From: Candidatus Symbiothrix sp.
Lineage (GTDB): Bacteria > Bacteroidota > Bacteroidia > Bacteroidales > Azobacteroidaceae
Assembly: GCA_031284765.1 (NCBI GenBank)
Contig: JAITXK010000139.1
Coordinates: 1-13,149, forward strand
Reading direction: 5' to 3'
Length of the DNA stretch: 13,149 nucleotides
Shown here piece after piece: positions 1-7,402 of this stretch. The notes below the pieces were generated by a model. It was given only the letters and a program-made list of their open reading frames with translations, was not told where the DNA came from and did not search any database. The translations under genes and the position numbers were made by a program. Positions within the stretch are counted from its first letter, which is position 1; each line of letters begins with the position of its first letter.

Positions 1-1019
1 CCGGACAGCCATTCCCATGCGTTTCCCGGATTGGATTTTAGAATACATTCTTGTGTAACCGCTTTTTCCGTTTGTGCTTGTGTAAGTGTAAACATTGATT
101 TCGGCAAGAAATCTTGGTCGAGTGTCATGGTATCGTCCGTATATTGCAGGCTGGTGGCGCTTGAAAATTGAACGGTATTGTTTCGATATTGAAAAGTCGT
201 TCCATTGCTGATTCCCATGCGGTTATATAAACAAGGATCGTTGTGATTGATTGGGTGAACATAGTTTGTCTTTTCATCATACAATGAATAAGCAAACCCG
301 TTTTGTTGCACCGAATTGAAAGAAACTATATTATCCAACTGCCAATTATTCCATTGCTTTTGCACGCGGAAGCGGAGGCCATCGTTGCGAATCCGGTCGG
401 CCTTTTCATCGTTGTATTGATTGGTAAAGAAACCATCGCTCTGCGCATGATTGACGGCAAGCGAATACCCAAAATCCTCTTGGGGAAGCTGGTAAGTGGC
501 CATGCGATACCGGATTGTATTCGCATTGCCATATTCGGCGGCAATGCGCGTTCCCTGATAGCCGAACGGCGACAAGGTATGCACATTTATTACGCCACCA
601 ATGGCATTTCGGCCATACAATGTGCCTTGCGGGCCTCTCAGAATACTGATTTGCCGGATATCAAAAAAGTCGAAATCATAGTTGTTTTTGTTCATCACCG
701 GCACATTATCGACATACAAACCCAAAGCAGGCTGGTCCATGCGCGCGCCGATGCCGCGGATATAGATTGAAGAAGTCATTTTTGAACCGTAATCGGGCAA
801 ATACAGATTGGGAGTAAGCAGGGAAAAATCTTTGGCCTCGTGGATGCGTTTGCTTTCCATATCCTCCAACGAAAACGAGCTGACCATCGCGGGTTGCTTT
901 TCCATGTGGAGATATTCCTTGGGAGAAGTGGCAATGATGATTTCGGGAAGCGCTACCGGCGCAACTGTATCGGTTGGCAGGATGAATAAAGATAGAACAG
1001 CGGAAAAAAAGAAATACAT
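1..1019 (-). CDS. TonB-dependent outer-membrane receptor, N-terminal 339 residues (runs off window)
   Basis: This is the N-terminal part of an outer-membrane beta-barrel transporter that imports a ligand, such as a metal chelate or vitamin, using TonB energy. The frame opens at ATG 1019-1017, right after an in-frame TGA, and stays open to base 1. Residues 1-20 form a short hydrophobic signal sequence. A TonB-box-like stretch (PEIIIATSP, residues 25-33) follows, and the plug domain spans about residues 40-150. Diagnostic plug motifs are SIYIRGIG (84-91), GLYVDNVPV (100-108) and ILRGPQGTLYGRNAIGGVIN (126-145). Barrel strands begin after that. There is no carboxypeptidase-regulatory-like domain before the plug, unlike SusC-type receptors, so it resembles siderophore or cobalamin receptors; the substrate cannot be told. 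It lies 85 bp downstream of rel on the same strand and has its own -7 element. Confidence 0.93.
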   Translation of the reverse strand, partial: MYFFFSAVLSLFILPTDTVAPVALPEIIIATSPKEYLHMEKQPAMVSSFSLEDMESKRIHEAKDFSLLTPNLYLPDYGSKMTSSIYIRGIGARMDQPALGLYVDNVPVMNKNNYDFDFFDIRQISILRGPQGTLYGRNAIGGVINVHTLSPFGYQGTRIAAEYGNANTIRYRMATYQLPQEDFGYSLAVNHAQSDGFFTNQYNDEKADRIRNDGLRFRVQKQWNNWQLDNIVSFNSVQQNGFAYSLYDEKTNYVHPINHNDPCLYNRMGISNGTTFQYRNNTVQFSSATSLQYTDDTMTLDQDFLPKSMFTLTQAQTEKAVTQECILKSNPGNAWEWLS

Positions 1020-1043
1020 GGAGATTCACGTTCAATTAGACTG

Positions 1044-1051
1044 CAAAAGTA
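1044..1051 (-). promoter_or_regulatory. Bacteroidota -7 element (TACTTTTG) for the TonB-dependent receptor
   Basis: The minus strand reads TACTTTTG, a full match to TAnnTTTG, with its downstream end 24 bp before the receptor ATG. That fits a leader of under 20 nt. No convincing TTTG lies 19-21 bp upstream. The element suggests that the receptor is not only read through from rel. Confidence 0.5.
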
Positions 1052-1104
1052 CGGGTTTTTGGTGGATGAAGATAGGATTATATTAGCCTCTTTGGGGATA
1101 TTTG

Positions 1105-3351
1105 TCAATTAGCCTTCCGTACCACTCCTTTAATTCCCTTAATCTTTTGCAAACGAGTCGATAAATTGTTGATGTCGTCCACATCGTGTACCAGCACTTC
1201 GATTTGTCCATCAAAAAGGCCGTCATGGGATTCGATGGTCAACTTGCGCATGTTTACCGACATATCATTGGTAATCAATTGGGTGATGTCGTTTAATATT
1301 CCCATGCGGTCGATGCCGCGGACTTCGATAGTAGCAGGAAAAGAGAACGTTTTATGTCCCGCCCAAGCGCAGGAAACAATCCGGTTGCCGTAGCGTGTTT
1401 TGAGTTTCAAGGCCGGTTGGCAGGATATTTTGTGAATTTCCAACTTTCCGTCATCGCGGATAAAGCCAAACACGTCATCGCCCGGAATGGGTTGGCAGCA
1501 CGGTTCAGTGATGAAGTTTTTCTGAAAATCTTCTTCCTGAAGGATATAGGTTTTTTTCTTGTCAATTTTTGGAGCAGACGTTGTTTCATTCGCCGGTAGC
1601 AGTGGTTTTTCTTTGAGCGTGTTTTTGACGTTGAAAGCGTATTTCATGTAGCGTACAAAGAAATTATCCGTCTTTTCCTTCAACAGTTTCTGCGGATTTT
1701 CGGGCAATTCTACTTGTTTTTGTGCCACGGCGTAATACAAGTCTTCTTTTTTGGTATAGCCGAAAAAGGCGCCAAACTTGTCCAGAATTTGAATGGTTAC
1801 CTCAATACCTGCTTTTTGCAGCATATTATTCAAGAACTCTTCGCCTTCTTTGATTTTTGCTTTCCGCTGTTTGCGCAACGAGTATTCGATTTTCGTTTTG
1901 GCTTTGGCGGTGGTAACGTAATGAAGCCATTCGGGTTGCGGGAGTTGCGAGTTGGAGGTGAGTACTTCAATCTGGTCGCCGCTTGACAAGCGATGACTCA
2001 TCGGCACCAATTTGTGATTGACTTTTGCCCCGATGCAATGGTCGCCCACATTGGTGTGGATTTCGTAGGCAAAATCCAATGCCGTAGCGCTTTGCGGCAA
2101 AGTTTTAATTTCGCCTTTGGGCGTAAAAACAAAAATCTCTGCGCTGTAAAGATTCAATTTGATAGTGTCTAAGAAGTCCATCGCATTGGGGCTGGGCGCT
2201 TCCAGAATATCCTGAATTTTTTCCAGCCAATGGTCTAATTCGGTTTGTTCCTGAATATCATGATTGATACCATTTTCTTTGTATTTCCAATGTGCGGCGA
2301 AGCCTTTTTCCGCGATTTCATCCATTTTGGTGCTGCGGATTTGCACTTCAATCCATGCTCCATCAGGCCCCATAACGGTTAAGTGCAGGGCTTGATAACC
2401 GTTGGCTTTGGGTTGGCTAATCCAGTCGCGGATACGGTCGGGGCGCAGTTTATAGAGGTCGGTTACGGCTGAATAGATTTCCCAACATTGTTTTTTAACG
2501 TCCATATTCAACTTTGGTTCAAATACGATGCGGACGGCAAAGATGTCGTAAATATCTTCAAATCCGACATTCTTGCTCTGCATTTTATTCCAAATCGAAA
2601 AAATGGATTTCAGGCGGCTTTGCATCTTGTATTGATAGCCCAATTGGTCGAGTATTTTTTGTACCGGCGTGGCAAAATGTTCATACATCCGGTTGCGATT
2701 GGTGTCCGTTGCCGTCAATTTATCCTGAATTTGTTTGTATTTTTCGGGATGTTCGTGTTTGAAGCTGAGGTCTTCCAATTCACTTTTGATGGTAAACAGA
2801 CCCAATCGGTGCGCCATGGGGGCGTATAAGTATAAAGTTTCTCCCGCAATTTTATATTGTTTGGCCGGCAGCAGCGAACCTAAAGTGCGCATGTTATGCA
2901 GGCGGTCGGCAATTTTAATCAGGATGACCCGAATATCATCGGACATGGTCAGCAGCAGTTTGCGCATGTTTTCGGCTTGTGCCGAAGCTGCTTCCGCGAA
3001 AATGCCGCCCGATATTTTAGTCAATCCATCTACAATTTGGGCGATTTTTTCTCCGAACAAGTTTCTAATGTCTTCTACAGTGTAATCCGTATCTTCCACT
3101 ACATCGTGCAAGAGGGCGGAAACAATGGAAGTCGAACCTAATCCCATTTCTTCACTGACAATCAAGGCAACAGCTAAAGGGTGCATGATGTAAGGCTCGC
3201 CGGAACGCCGTTTAACGCCCTTGTGGGCTTGGTCGGCAAATTTGAATGCTTTATTGATGATATCAAATTTCTTGCGATGATTCGACTTGCCGTAACTATT
3301 GAGCAGCGCTTCGTATGCCTGTTGTACTTGTTTGTCTTCCGCTTCTTCCAT
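1105..3351 (-). CDS. rel: Bifunctional (p)ppGpp synthetase/hydrolase, Rel/SpoT family
   Basis: This 748-residue cytoplasmic enzyme makes and degrades the stringent-response alarmone (p)ppGpp. The HD hydrolase domain spans about residues 35-190, with the metal-binding set H57, H82-D83 (HDVVED) and D149 in KIADRLHNMRTL, so the hydrolase looks active. The synthetase domain spans about 235-360, with RLKSIFSIWNKM (246-257), DIYDIFAVR (266-274) and the catalytic glutamate E335 in IEVQIRS. A TGS domain follows (about 403-466), then a conserved-cysteine region (C618, C619, C644) and a C-terminal ACT domain (about 671-746). Length and order match full-length Rel enzymes. The ATG lies 2 bp after the mltD stop, so it is probably co-transcribed from the DUF5683 promoter. 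Bacteroidota usually carry one or two such genes, often named relA or spoT; intact hydrolase residues argue against a pure RelA. Confidence 0.96.
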   Translation of the reverse strand: MEEAEDKQVQQAYEALLNSYGKSNHRKKFDIINKAFKFADQAHKGVKRRSGEPYIMHPLAVALIVSEEMGLGSTSIVSALLHDVVEDTDYTVEDIRNLFGEKIAQIVDGLTKISGGIFAEAASAQAENMRKLLLTMSDDIRVILIKIADRLHNMRTLGSLLPAKQYKIAGETLYLYAPMAHRLGLFTIKSELEDLSFKHEHPEKYKQIQDKLTATDTNRNRMYEHFATPVQKILDQLGYQYKMQSRLKSIFSIWNKMQSKNVGFEDIYDIFAVRIVFEPKLNMDVKKQCWEIYSAVTDLYKLRPDRIRDWISQPKANGYQALHLTVMGPDGAWIEVQIRSTKMDEIAEKGFAAHWKYKENGINHDIQEQTELDHWLEKIQDILEAPSPNAMDFLDTIKLNLYSAEIFVFTPKGEIKTLPQSATALDFAYEIHTNVGDHCIGAKVNHKLVPMSHRLSSGDQIEVLTSNSQLPQPEWLHYVTTAKAKTKIEYSLRKQRKAKIKEGEEFLNNMLQKAGIEVTIQILDKFGAFFGYTKKEDLYYAVAQKQVELPENPQKLLKEKTDNFFVRYMKYAFNVKNTLKEKPLLPANETTSAPKIDKKKTYILQEEDFQKNFITEPCCQPIPGDDVFGFIRDDGKLEIHKISCQPALKLKTRYGNRIVSCAWAGHKTFSFPATIEVRGIDRMGILNDITQLITNDMSVNMRKLTIESHDGLFDGQIEVLVHDVDDINNLSTRLQKIKGIKGVVRKAN

Positions 3352-3353
3352 TT

Positions 3354-4829
3354 TTATGCTTTCGGAATCTTAATGTATTGACCTACTTTTATCTGCGAAT
3401 TTTTCATGTGGTTTATTTTTATCAAATCCTGATAAGAGCAGCCTGAATATTTTTTGGCGATGGTCGATAAACTGTCGCCTTTCTTCACTTTGTAGTGGAT
3501 AAATTCCGGTGTGGAGGAGGATGAGGCTTTTGCCGTTTTAATTTCGGGAGCGGAAGGCGTGGCAATATTGGCAATATATCCGCCATTATCGACATAGATT
3601 GTTAATATTCTTCCTGCAACCAACGTGTTGCTTTTTAGATTATTCCATCTTTTTATATTGGATGCGCTGACACCGTATTTGCTTTCAAGCAAACGCACCG
3701 TTTCACCCTTGCGGACTTTGTGTTTGATTTTTTCCGGTTGGTTATCGCTTACATAGTTTTGAGGAGCAAAAAAGTCATTTCTGCGGTAGTTGGCGATTGA
3801 ATCTTCTTTTTCCACAAAAGCGAAAATGCTCAATGTCGGCAGTTTAATGTATCTTGCTTTGGTGTTCCCCGGAATAATGTCGCGTTTATATTGCGGATTT
3901 AAAGCCCGAATCAGTTCTTTATCAACATTCAGTACCGAGGCGATCTGGTCGAAATGAATCGCTTGATTCACCATCACTGTATCGGTAGAAATGGGCAAAT
4001 CAATTTGTGCGGGACGGAAGTTGTGATTGGCATAATAGTTCATCACATAATTGGCGGCAATAAATTGCGGGACGTAGTTGCGTGTTTCCCGCGGGAGATA
4101 AGGATAAAGCGACCAGAAATCGGTTTGTTTACCGGCTCTCCGAATGGCTTTGTTCACATTACCCTCGCCGCAATTGTAGGCAGCCAAGGCTAAATTCCAA
4201 TCGCCAAACATCTGATATAAATTTTTCAGGTAGGCGCAGGCGGCGTAAGTAGCTTTTAGCGGATCGCGACGTTCATCCACTAAACTGTTGATTTCCAATC
4301 CGTATTGTTTACCGGTGCCTAACATGAATTGCCATAATCCGGTGGCGCCCATTCGTGAAACGATGGTCGGATTTAAAGCCGATTCCACGATGGTCAGGTT
4401 TTTTAATTCGAGAGGCAAGCCGTAGAGATCCAATACCTGTTCAATCATTGGGAAGTAGAAGTTTTCCATTCCCAGAATATATTCAAAGGTGCTTTTCCGG
4501 CGAAGATAAAAATCAATATATTTGCGCACTTCTTCATTGTAAGGCATGTCCATGATCGTATTCATGCGGGAAAGGCGGTCTTTATAAACCGAGGCATCGG
4601 CTAAAACGGCTTCTTCGTATCCGGGATGCGTATTTTTATCTATATAATATTGTATATGCCAGGCATTTTTCAAACTGTCCAAAGCAATTTCCCAACTTTC
4701 GGGGATGAACAACGCATTGTCGTCGTTGTCTAAATAGGCTTCTGCATCGATTGATACTTCATTTTGGGCGAAAGCGCCGGTCAGTGAGGTCAATAAAAAA
4801 AATAATAACAAATATCCTTTTGTCTTCAT
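3354..4829 (-). CDS. mltD: Membrane-bound lytic murein transglycosylase D-like protein with two LysM domains
   Basis: This periplasmic enzyme of 491 residues cleaves the glycan strands of peptidoglycan to form 1,6-anhydro-muropeptides. An N-terminal signal peptide ends at AFA|Q (residues 19-22); there is no lipobox, unlike the E. coli lipoprotein. The SLT catalytic domain spans about residues 120-265, with the catalytic glutamate E149 in VESALNP, GATGLWQF (161-168) and AYNCGEG (217-223). Two peptidoglycan-binding LysM domains lie at about 368-412 (KVRKGETV start) and 444-489 (YKVKKGDSL start), joined by a serine-rich linker at about 425-442. The start ATG is 18 bp after the DUF5683 stop and the stop is 2 bp before rel, so it sits inside a tight operon. 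The family call is firm; the exact MltD orthology is by architecture. Confidence 0.94.
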   Translation of the reverse strand: MKTKGYLLLFFLLTSLTGAFAQNEVSIDAEAYLDNDDNALFIPESWEIALDSLKNAWHIQYYIDKNTHPGYEEAVLADASVYKDRLSRMNTIMDMPYNEEVRKYIDFYLRRKSTFEYILGMENFYFPMIEQVLDLYGLPLELKNLTIVESALNPTIVSRMGATGLWQFMLGTGKQYGLEINSLVDERRDPLKATYAACAYLKNLYQMFGDWNLALAAYNCGEGNVNKAIRRAGKQTDFWSLYPYLPRETRNYVPQFIAANYVMNYYANHNFRPAQIDLPISTDTVMVNQAIHFDQIASVLNVDKELIRALNPQYKRDIIPGNTKARYIKLPTLSIFAFVEKEDSIANYRRNDFFAPQNYVSDNQPEKIKHKVRKGETVRLLESKYGVSASNIKRWNNLKSNTLVAGRILTIYVDNGGYIANIATPSAPEIKTAKASSSSTPEFIHYKVKKGDSLSTIAKKYSGCSYQDLIKINHMKNSQIKVGQYIKIPKA

Positions 4830-4847
4830 AAAAATAGAATTAAAAAA

Positions 4848-5486
4848 TTAAAACCAAATACTGCATTGTAATCCAAACGAGCGAGCTTGTACGGGCGATG
4901 GCTCAAAAATAACCGGATCGATTTTCATACTCAAATCATCACTCATATCAAATTCAAATAACTGTGCATCCACATACGCATCAATCATGCAAATGGCATA
5001 CAAACCTGCGGTAACAATAATACTCAAATCGCGGTTGCGCCGGTGAAAATCTTTGGCGCGTTTCAGATTATTGGCAAAATTCTCTCCGGAAGAGGAGTGT
5101 ACCCATGTATTCAAGTAGTCCGGATCCTGTTTGAAAGAATAGGGTAAATAATTTTGCCACGATTTGGCGGAAGTATCTGTTCCGTCGCGATACAGTTGGA
5201 TGTCGTGATAGGCCTGTTTATACCCGTTATATGTCGAACCATTCCAGGAAATCGCATAAGCGCAACCTAAAAATCCCCCATAGACGATAGGCAGTTTCCA
5301 ATACTTGCGATTATACATTTGCCCTAAACCGGGGAAAATGGCCGAATACAAGATGGCTCTGGTCGGATTGGGAGAAAATGAAACAATGCTGTCGTTTTTT
5401 ACAACAACAACTTCTTCCTCTTGCGCGTGCAAATTTACAGGAATTAGCAATAAACTACTAAATATCAGTAAAATAATAGGTTTCAA
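4848..5486 (-). CDS. DUF5683 family membrane protein (TTG start)
   Basis: This is a 212-residue envelope protein of a family typical of Bacteroidota, with no established function. The hallmark is the central stretch after SFSPNPTRAILYSAIFPGLG, followed by QMYNRKYWKLP and a glycine-rich hydrophobic segment; a second hydrophobic helix (LSIIVTAGLYAICMIDAYVD) lies towards the C-terminus. The frame contains no ATG before the core domain. I choose TTG 5486-5484 because it leaves a classic signal peptide (MKPIILL..., ending NLHA|Q) and lies about 30 nt after the expected transcript start. TTG 5504 would add six residues. TTG 5555 falls within the -33 promoter element and so should not be transcribed. 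It has its own promoter and is followed by mltD 18 bp later, which suggests a cell-envelope role (inference). Confidence 0.85.
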   Translation of the reverse strand: MKPIILLIFSSLLLIPVNLHAQEEEVVVVKNDSIVSFSPNPTRAILYSAIFPGLGQMYNRKYWKLPIVYGGFLGCAYAISWNGSTYNGYKQAYHDIQLYRDGTDTSAKSWQNYLPYSFKQDPDYLNTWVHSSSGENFANNLKRAKDFHRRNRDLSIIVTAGLYAICMIDAYVDAQLFEFDMSDDLSMKIDPVIFEPSPVQARSFGLQCSIWF

Positions 5487-5524
5487 ACCGTACTTGAAAA
5501 TCAATGTTAATGTTGAAAACGGAA

Positions 5525-5556
5525 CAAAGATAGTCAATTGTAGGATTAGGAACAAA
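5525..5556 (-). promoter_or_regulatory. Complete Bacteroidota promoter for DUF5683-mltD-rel
   Basis: On the minus strand TTTG (5556-5553) is followed by exactly 20 bp and then TATCTTTG (5532-5525). This matches the Bacteroidota sigma consensus TTTG-N19-21-TAnnTTTG in every fixed base. It lies just downstream of the parB stop (5585), so DUF5683, mltD and rel can be transcribed independently of parAB. Confidence 0.72.
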
Positions 5557-5584
5557 TGATAGTGGGATATTAACCAAGTTTAAT

Positions 5585-6490
5585 TTATTGTGTTGAGTCA
5601 AATAATTGAATAATCCGCTCCAAATCTTCGGTAGAAGTAAACGGTATAGTAATTTTTCCCGATCCGTTGTCGGAATTGATAGAAAATCCGATTTTAGAGC
5701 CGAAGAAATTCGACAAATGTTCACTCAATATATTGTATTCGCTGGGTATTTTTTTCGCTTCCTTTTTTGGTTTAGCTTTTTCGAGTTGCGTTTCTTCATT
5801 CAAATCGGAACTTTCTTCATTCAAGGCGCGAATAATTTCTTCTGTTTTGCGCACCGAAAAGCAGTATTCGATAATCTGCTCATATACCATTAGTTGCGTG
5901 GAAGCATCGTCCAAAGAGAGCAAGAGTTTGGCGTGCCCCATGTCTATTTTTTTGTTTTTTAATCCCAGTTGTATTTCGGCGGGAAGTTTTAAAAGGCGGA
6001 GGAAATTAGCAATGGTTGTCCGTTTTTTACCAATACGTTCGCTGAGTTTTTCCTGAGTCAGATTATGCTGTTCGATCAAAACCTGAAAAGCGAGGGCAAT
6101 TTCGATGGCATTTAAATCTTCTCTTTGGAGGTTTTCAATCAAAGCCATTTCCGCCATATTTTCATCGGAGGCTTTTTTTATGTATGCGGGAACGGTTTCC
6201 AGACCGGCTCTCAACGAAGCACGGTAACGCCGTTCACCTGAAATGATTTGATATTGATTATTGCTTGTTTCGCGGACGGTAATTGGTTGCACCAATCCGT
6301 GCGATCTGATAGAGGCCGTCAATTCCTCCAAGGTTTCCTCATCAAATTCCTTGCGGGGTTGATTGGGGTTGACTACTATTTGTGCAAGTTCAATCTCGTT
6401 GATGGAAGAAGATCCGCCGGTATTTAAATCTTCCATTGTAATTAAAGCTCCTAATCCCCGGCCTAATGCTGCTTTTGCTTGTTTACTCAT
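5585..6490 (-). CDS. parB: Chromosome-partitioning protein ParB (ParB/RepB/Spo0J family)
   Basis: This 301-residue protein is the CTP-dependent DNA clamp that loads at parS sites, spreads along DNA and acts with ParA to segregate chromosome origins. The N-terminal GRGLGALI (10-17) is the usual family opening and likely part of the ParA-contacting tail. The CTP-binding and nuclease-fold domain spans about 32-125 and contains NPNQPRKEF (41-49), GERRYRAS (85-92) and ENLQREDLN (119-127). A helix-turn-helix for parS recognition lies at about 144-170 (LTQEKLSERIG...). A charged linker rich in Glu and Lys (224-248) leads to a C-terminal dimerisation domain. The start ATG is 5 bp after the parA stop, so the two genes form an operon. 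No convincing parS palindrome was found in the window. Confidence 0.96.
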   Translation of the reverse strand: MSKQAKAALGRGLGALITMEDLNTGGSSSINEIELAQIVVNPNQPRKEFDEETLEELTASIRSHGLVQPITVRETSNNQYQIISGERRYRASLRAGLETVPAYIKKASDENMAEMALIENLQREDLNAIEIALAFQVLIEQHNLTQEKLSERIGKKRTTIANFLRLLKLPAEIQLGLKNKKIDMGHAKLLLSLDDASTQLMVYEQIIEYCFSVRKTEEIIRALNEESSDLNEETQLEKAKPKKEAKKIPSEYNILSEHLSNFFGSKIGFSINSDNGSGKITIPFTSTEDLERIIQLFDSTQ

Positions 6491-6495
6491 GATTT

Positions 6496-7260
6496 TTATT
6501 TATTTTTTTTAATAATTTCATCTGCCAGCTGCATGTGATTAGCTGAACCTTTCGACTCGGGATCGTATAATAAAATCGGCTGTCCGTAACTGGGTGCTTC
6601 GCTGATTTTGACATTGCGTTGAATAGTGGTCTCAAATACCATTTTGCCGAAATGACCTTTCACTTCCTGGTAGATCTGATTAGCCAAACGAAGGCGTGAA
6701 TCATACATTGTCAGCAAAAAGCCTTCAATTTCCAATGAGGGATTTAGTTTCGATTTGATGATTTTAATGGTGTTCAGCAGTTTACTAATGCCTTCCAAAG
6801 CGAAATATTCGCATTGTACCGGAATGATGACCGAATCGGCGGCAGTCAACGCATTGACCGTAATCAATCCTAATGAAGGCGAACAATCAATTAAAATGAA
6901 ATCGTATTTGTCTTTGACGGAGTCTATGATGCCTTTCACCACTTTTTCGCGGTCATCTAAATTGAGCATTTCTATTTCTGCTCCCACTAAATTGATGTGC
7001 GACGGCATGATAAACAAATTAGGAACATCAGTCTTGACAATGGCATCGGAAGCGTTGGCATTATCAACGATACATTCGTAAATTGAATTTGTAATTTGCC
7101 GAATATCAATGCCTAAGCCTGAAGAAGCATTGGCCTGTGGATCTGCGTCAATAATTAAGGTTTTTTTGTCCAATGCGGCTAATGAAGCTCCCAGATTGAT
7201 GGTGGTAGTCGTTTTTCCGACACCTCCCTTTTGATTTGCTAAAGCGATAATTTTTCCCAT
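6496..7260 (-). CDS. parA: Chromosome-partitioning ATPase ParA (Soj/MinD-type)
   Basis: This 254-residue ATPase binds DNA non-specifically in its ATP-bound form and drives movement of ParB-parS complexes. The deviant Walker A motif KGGVGKTTT lies at 11-19, including signature lysine K11 and catalytic-site K16. Walker A' is DADPQ (38-42) and Walker B is ILIDCSP (122-128). The length fits a chromosomal ParA without the extra N-terminal DNA-binding domain of many plasmid ParAs. I use ATG 7260-7258. An in-frame TTG at 7284 would add eight residues, but it falls inside the -7 promoter element, so it is unlikely to be used. It is the first gene of the parAB pair and is divergent from surE. Confidence 0.96.
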   Translation of the reverse strand: MGKIIALANQKGGVGKTTTTINLGASLAALDKKTLIIDADPQANASSGLGIDIRQITNSIYECIVDNANASDAIVKTDVPNLFIMPSHINLVGAEIEMLNLDDREKVVKGIIDSVKDKYDFILIDCSPSLGLITVNALTAADSVIIPVQCEYFALEGISKLLNTIKIIKSKLNPSLEIEGFLLTMYDSRLRLANQIYQEVKGHFGKMVFETTIQRNVKISEAPSYGQPILLYDPESKGSANHMQLADEIIKKNK

Positions 7261-7281
7261 ATTTACTGTGTTTTTGAAGTG

Positions 7282-7289
7282 CAAAAATA
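7282..7289 (-). promoter_or_regulatory. Bacteroidota -7 element (TATTTTTG) for parAB
   Basis: The minus strand reads TATTTTTG, a full TAnnTTTG match, with its downstream end 21 bp before the parA ATG at 7260. No clear TTTG is seen at the expected upstream distance. It decides between the two possible parA starts, because the TTG at 7284 lies within it. Confidence 0.55.
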
Positions 7290-7339
7290 GCTATTTAATC
7301 TGAAGTTTGGTAACGTTTTTTTAGAAACATTGAGGTTGC

Positions 7340-7371
7340 TGTTGATAACTTCATAAAAATGTTGATAACTT
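7340..7371 (+). repeat. Two direct copies of TGTTGATAACTT, 20 bp apart, resembling DnaA boxes
   Basis: The 12-mer TGTTGATAACTT occurs at 7340-7351 and 7360-7371, an exact repeat with a 20-bp period (about two helical turns). Its first nine bases are the complement of TTATCAACA, which differs by one base from the DnaA box TTATCCACA. Both copies lie between divergent parA and surE; the right copy ends 4 bp before the surE -7 element. They could bind DnaA or another dimeric regulator (inference). TTATCAACA also occurs once inside mltD, so single copies mean little. Confidence 0.5.
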
Positions 7372-7375
7372 TTTG

Positions 7376-7383
7376 TACATTTG
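7376..7383 (+). promoter_or_regulatory. Bacteroidota -7 element (TACATTTG) for surE-lpxB
   Basis: TACATTTG is a full TAnnTTTG match, with its downstream end 19 bp before the surE ATG at 7403. No well-placed TTTG lies upstream; that place is taken by the TGTTGATAACTT repeats. The element rules out an upstream in-frame TTG at 7373 as the start. Confidence 0.6.
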
Positions 7384-7402
7384 CAAATTCAAAAAAAATA
7401 AT

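Noticed and set aside
303..770. A 155-codon open frame on the plus strand
   Set aside because: It lies wholly antisense to the TonB-dependent receptor, whose motifs are unmistakable, and its translation shows no domain.
1082..1115. Direct repeat ATTAGCCT at 1082-1089 and 1108-1115
   Set aside because: Eight bases is too short to call a target-site duplication, and no mobile element lies between or beside the copies.
2488..2829. Plus-strand open frames opposite rel
   Set aside because: They are shadows of the well-supported rel gene and have no recognisable content or promoter.
4087..4096. Palindrome TCCCGCGGGA preceded by TGTT, considered as a parS site
   Set aside because: It differs from the parS consensus TGTTTCACGTGAAACA at several positions and lies within a coding stretch of mltD.
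4358..4423. Repeated ACGATGGTC in mltD
   Set aside because: It reflects two similar peptide stretches containing TIV (TIVES and TIVSR) near the catalytic glutamate, so it is a protein-level coincidence.
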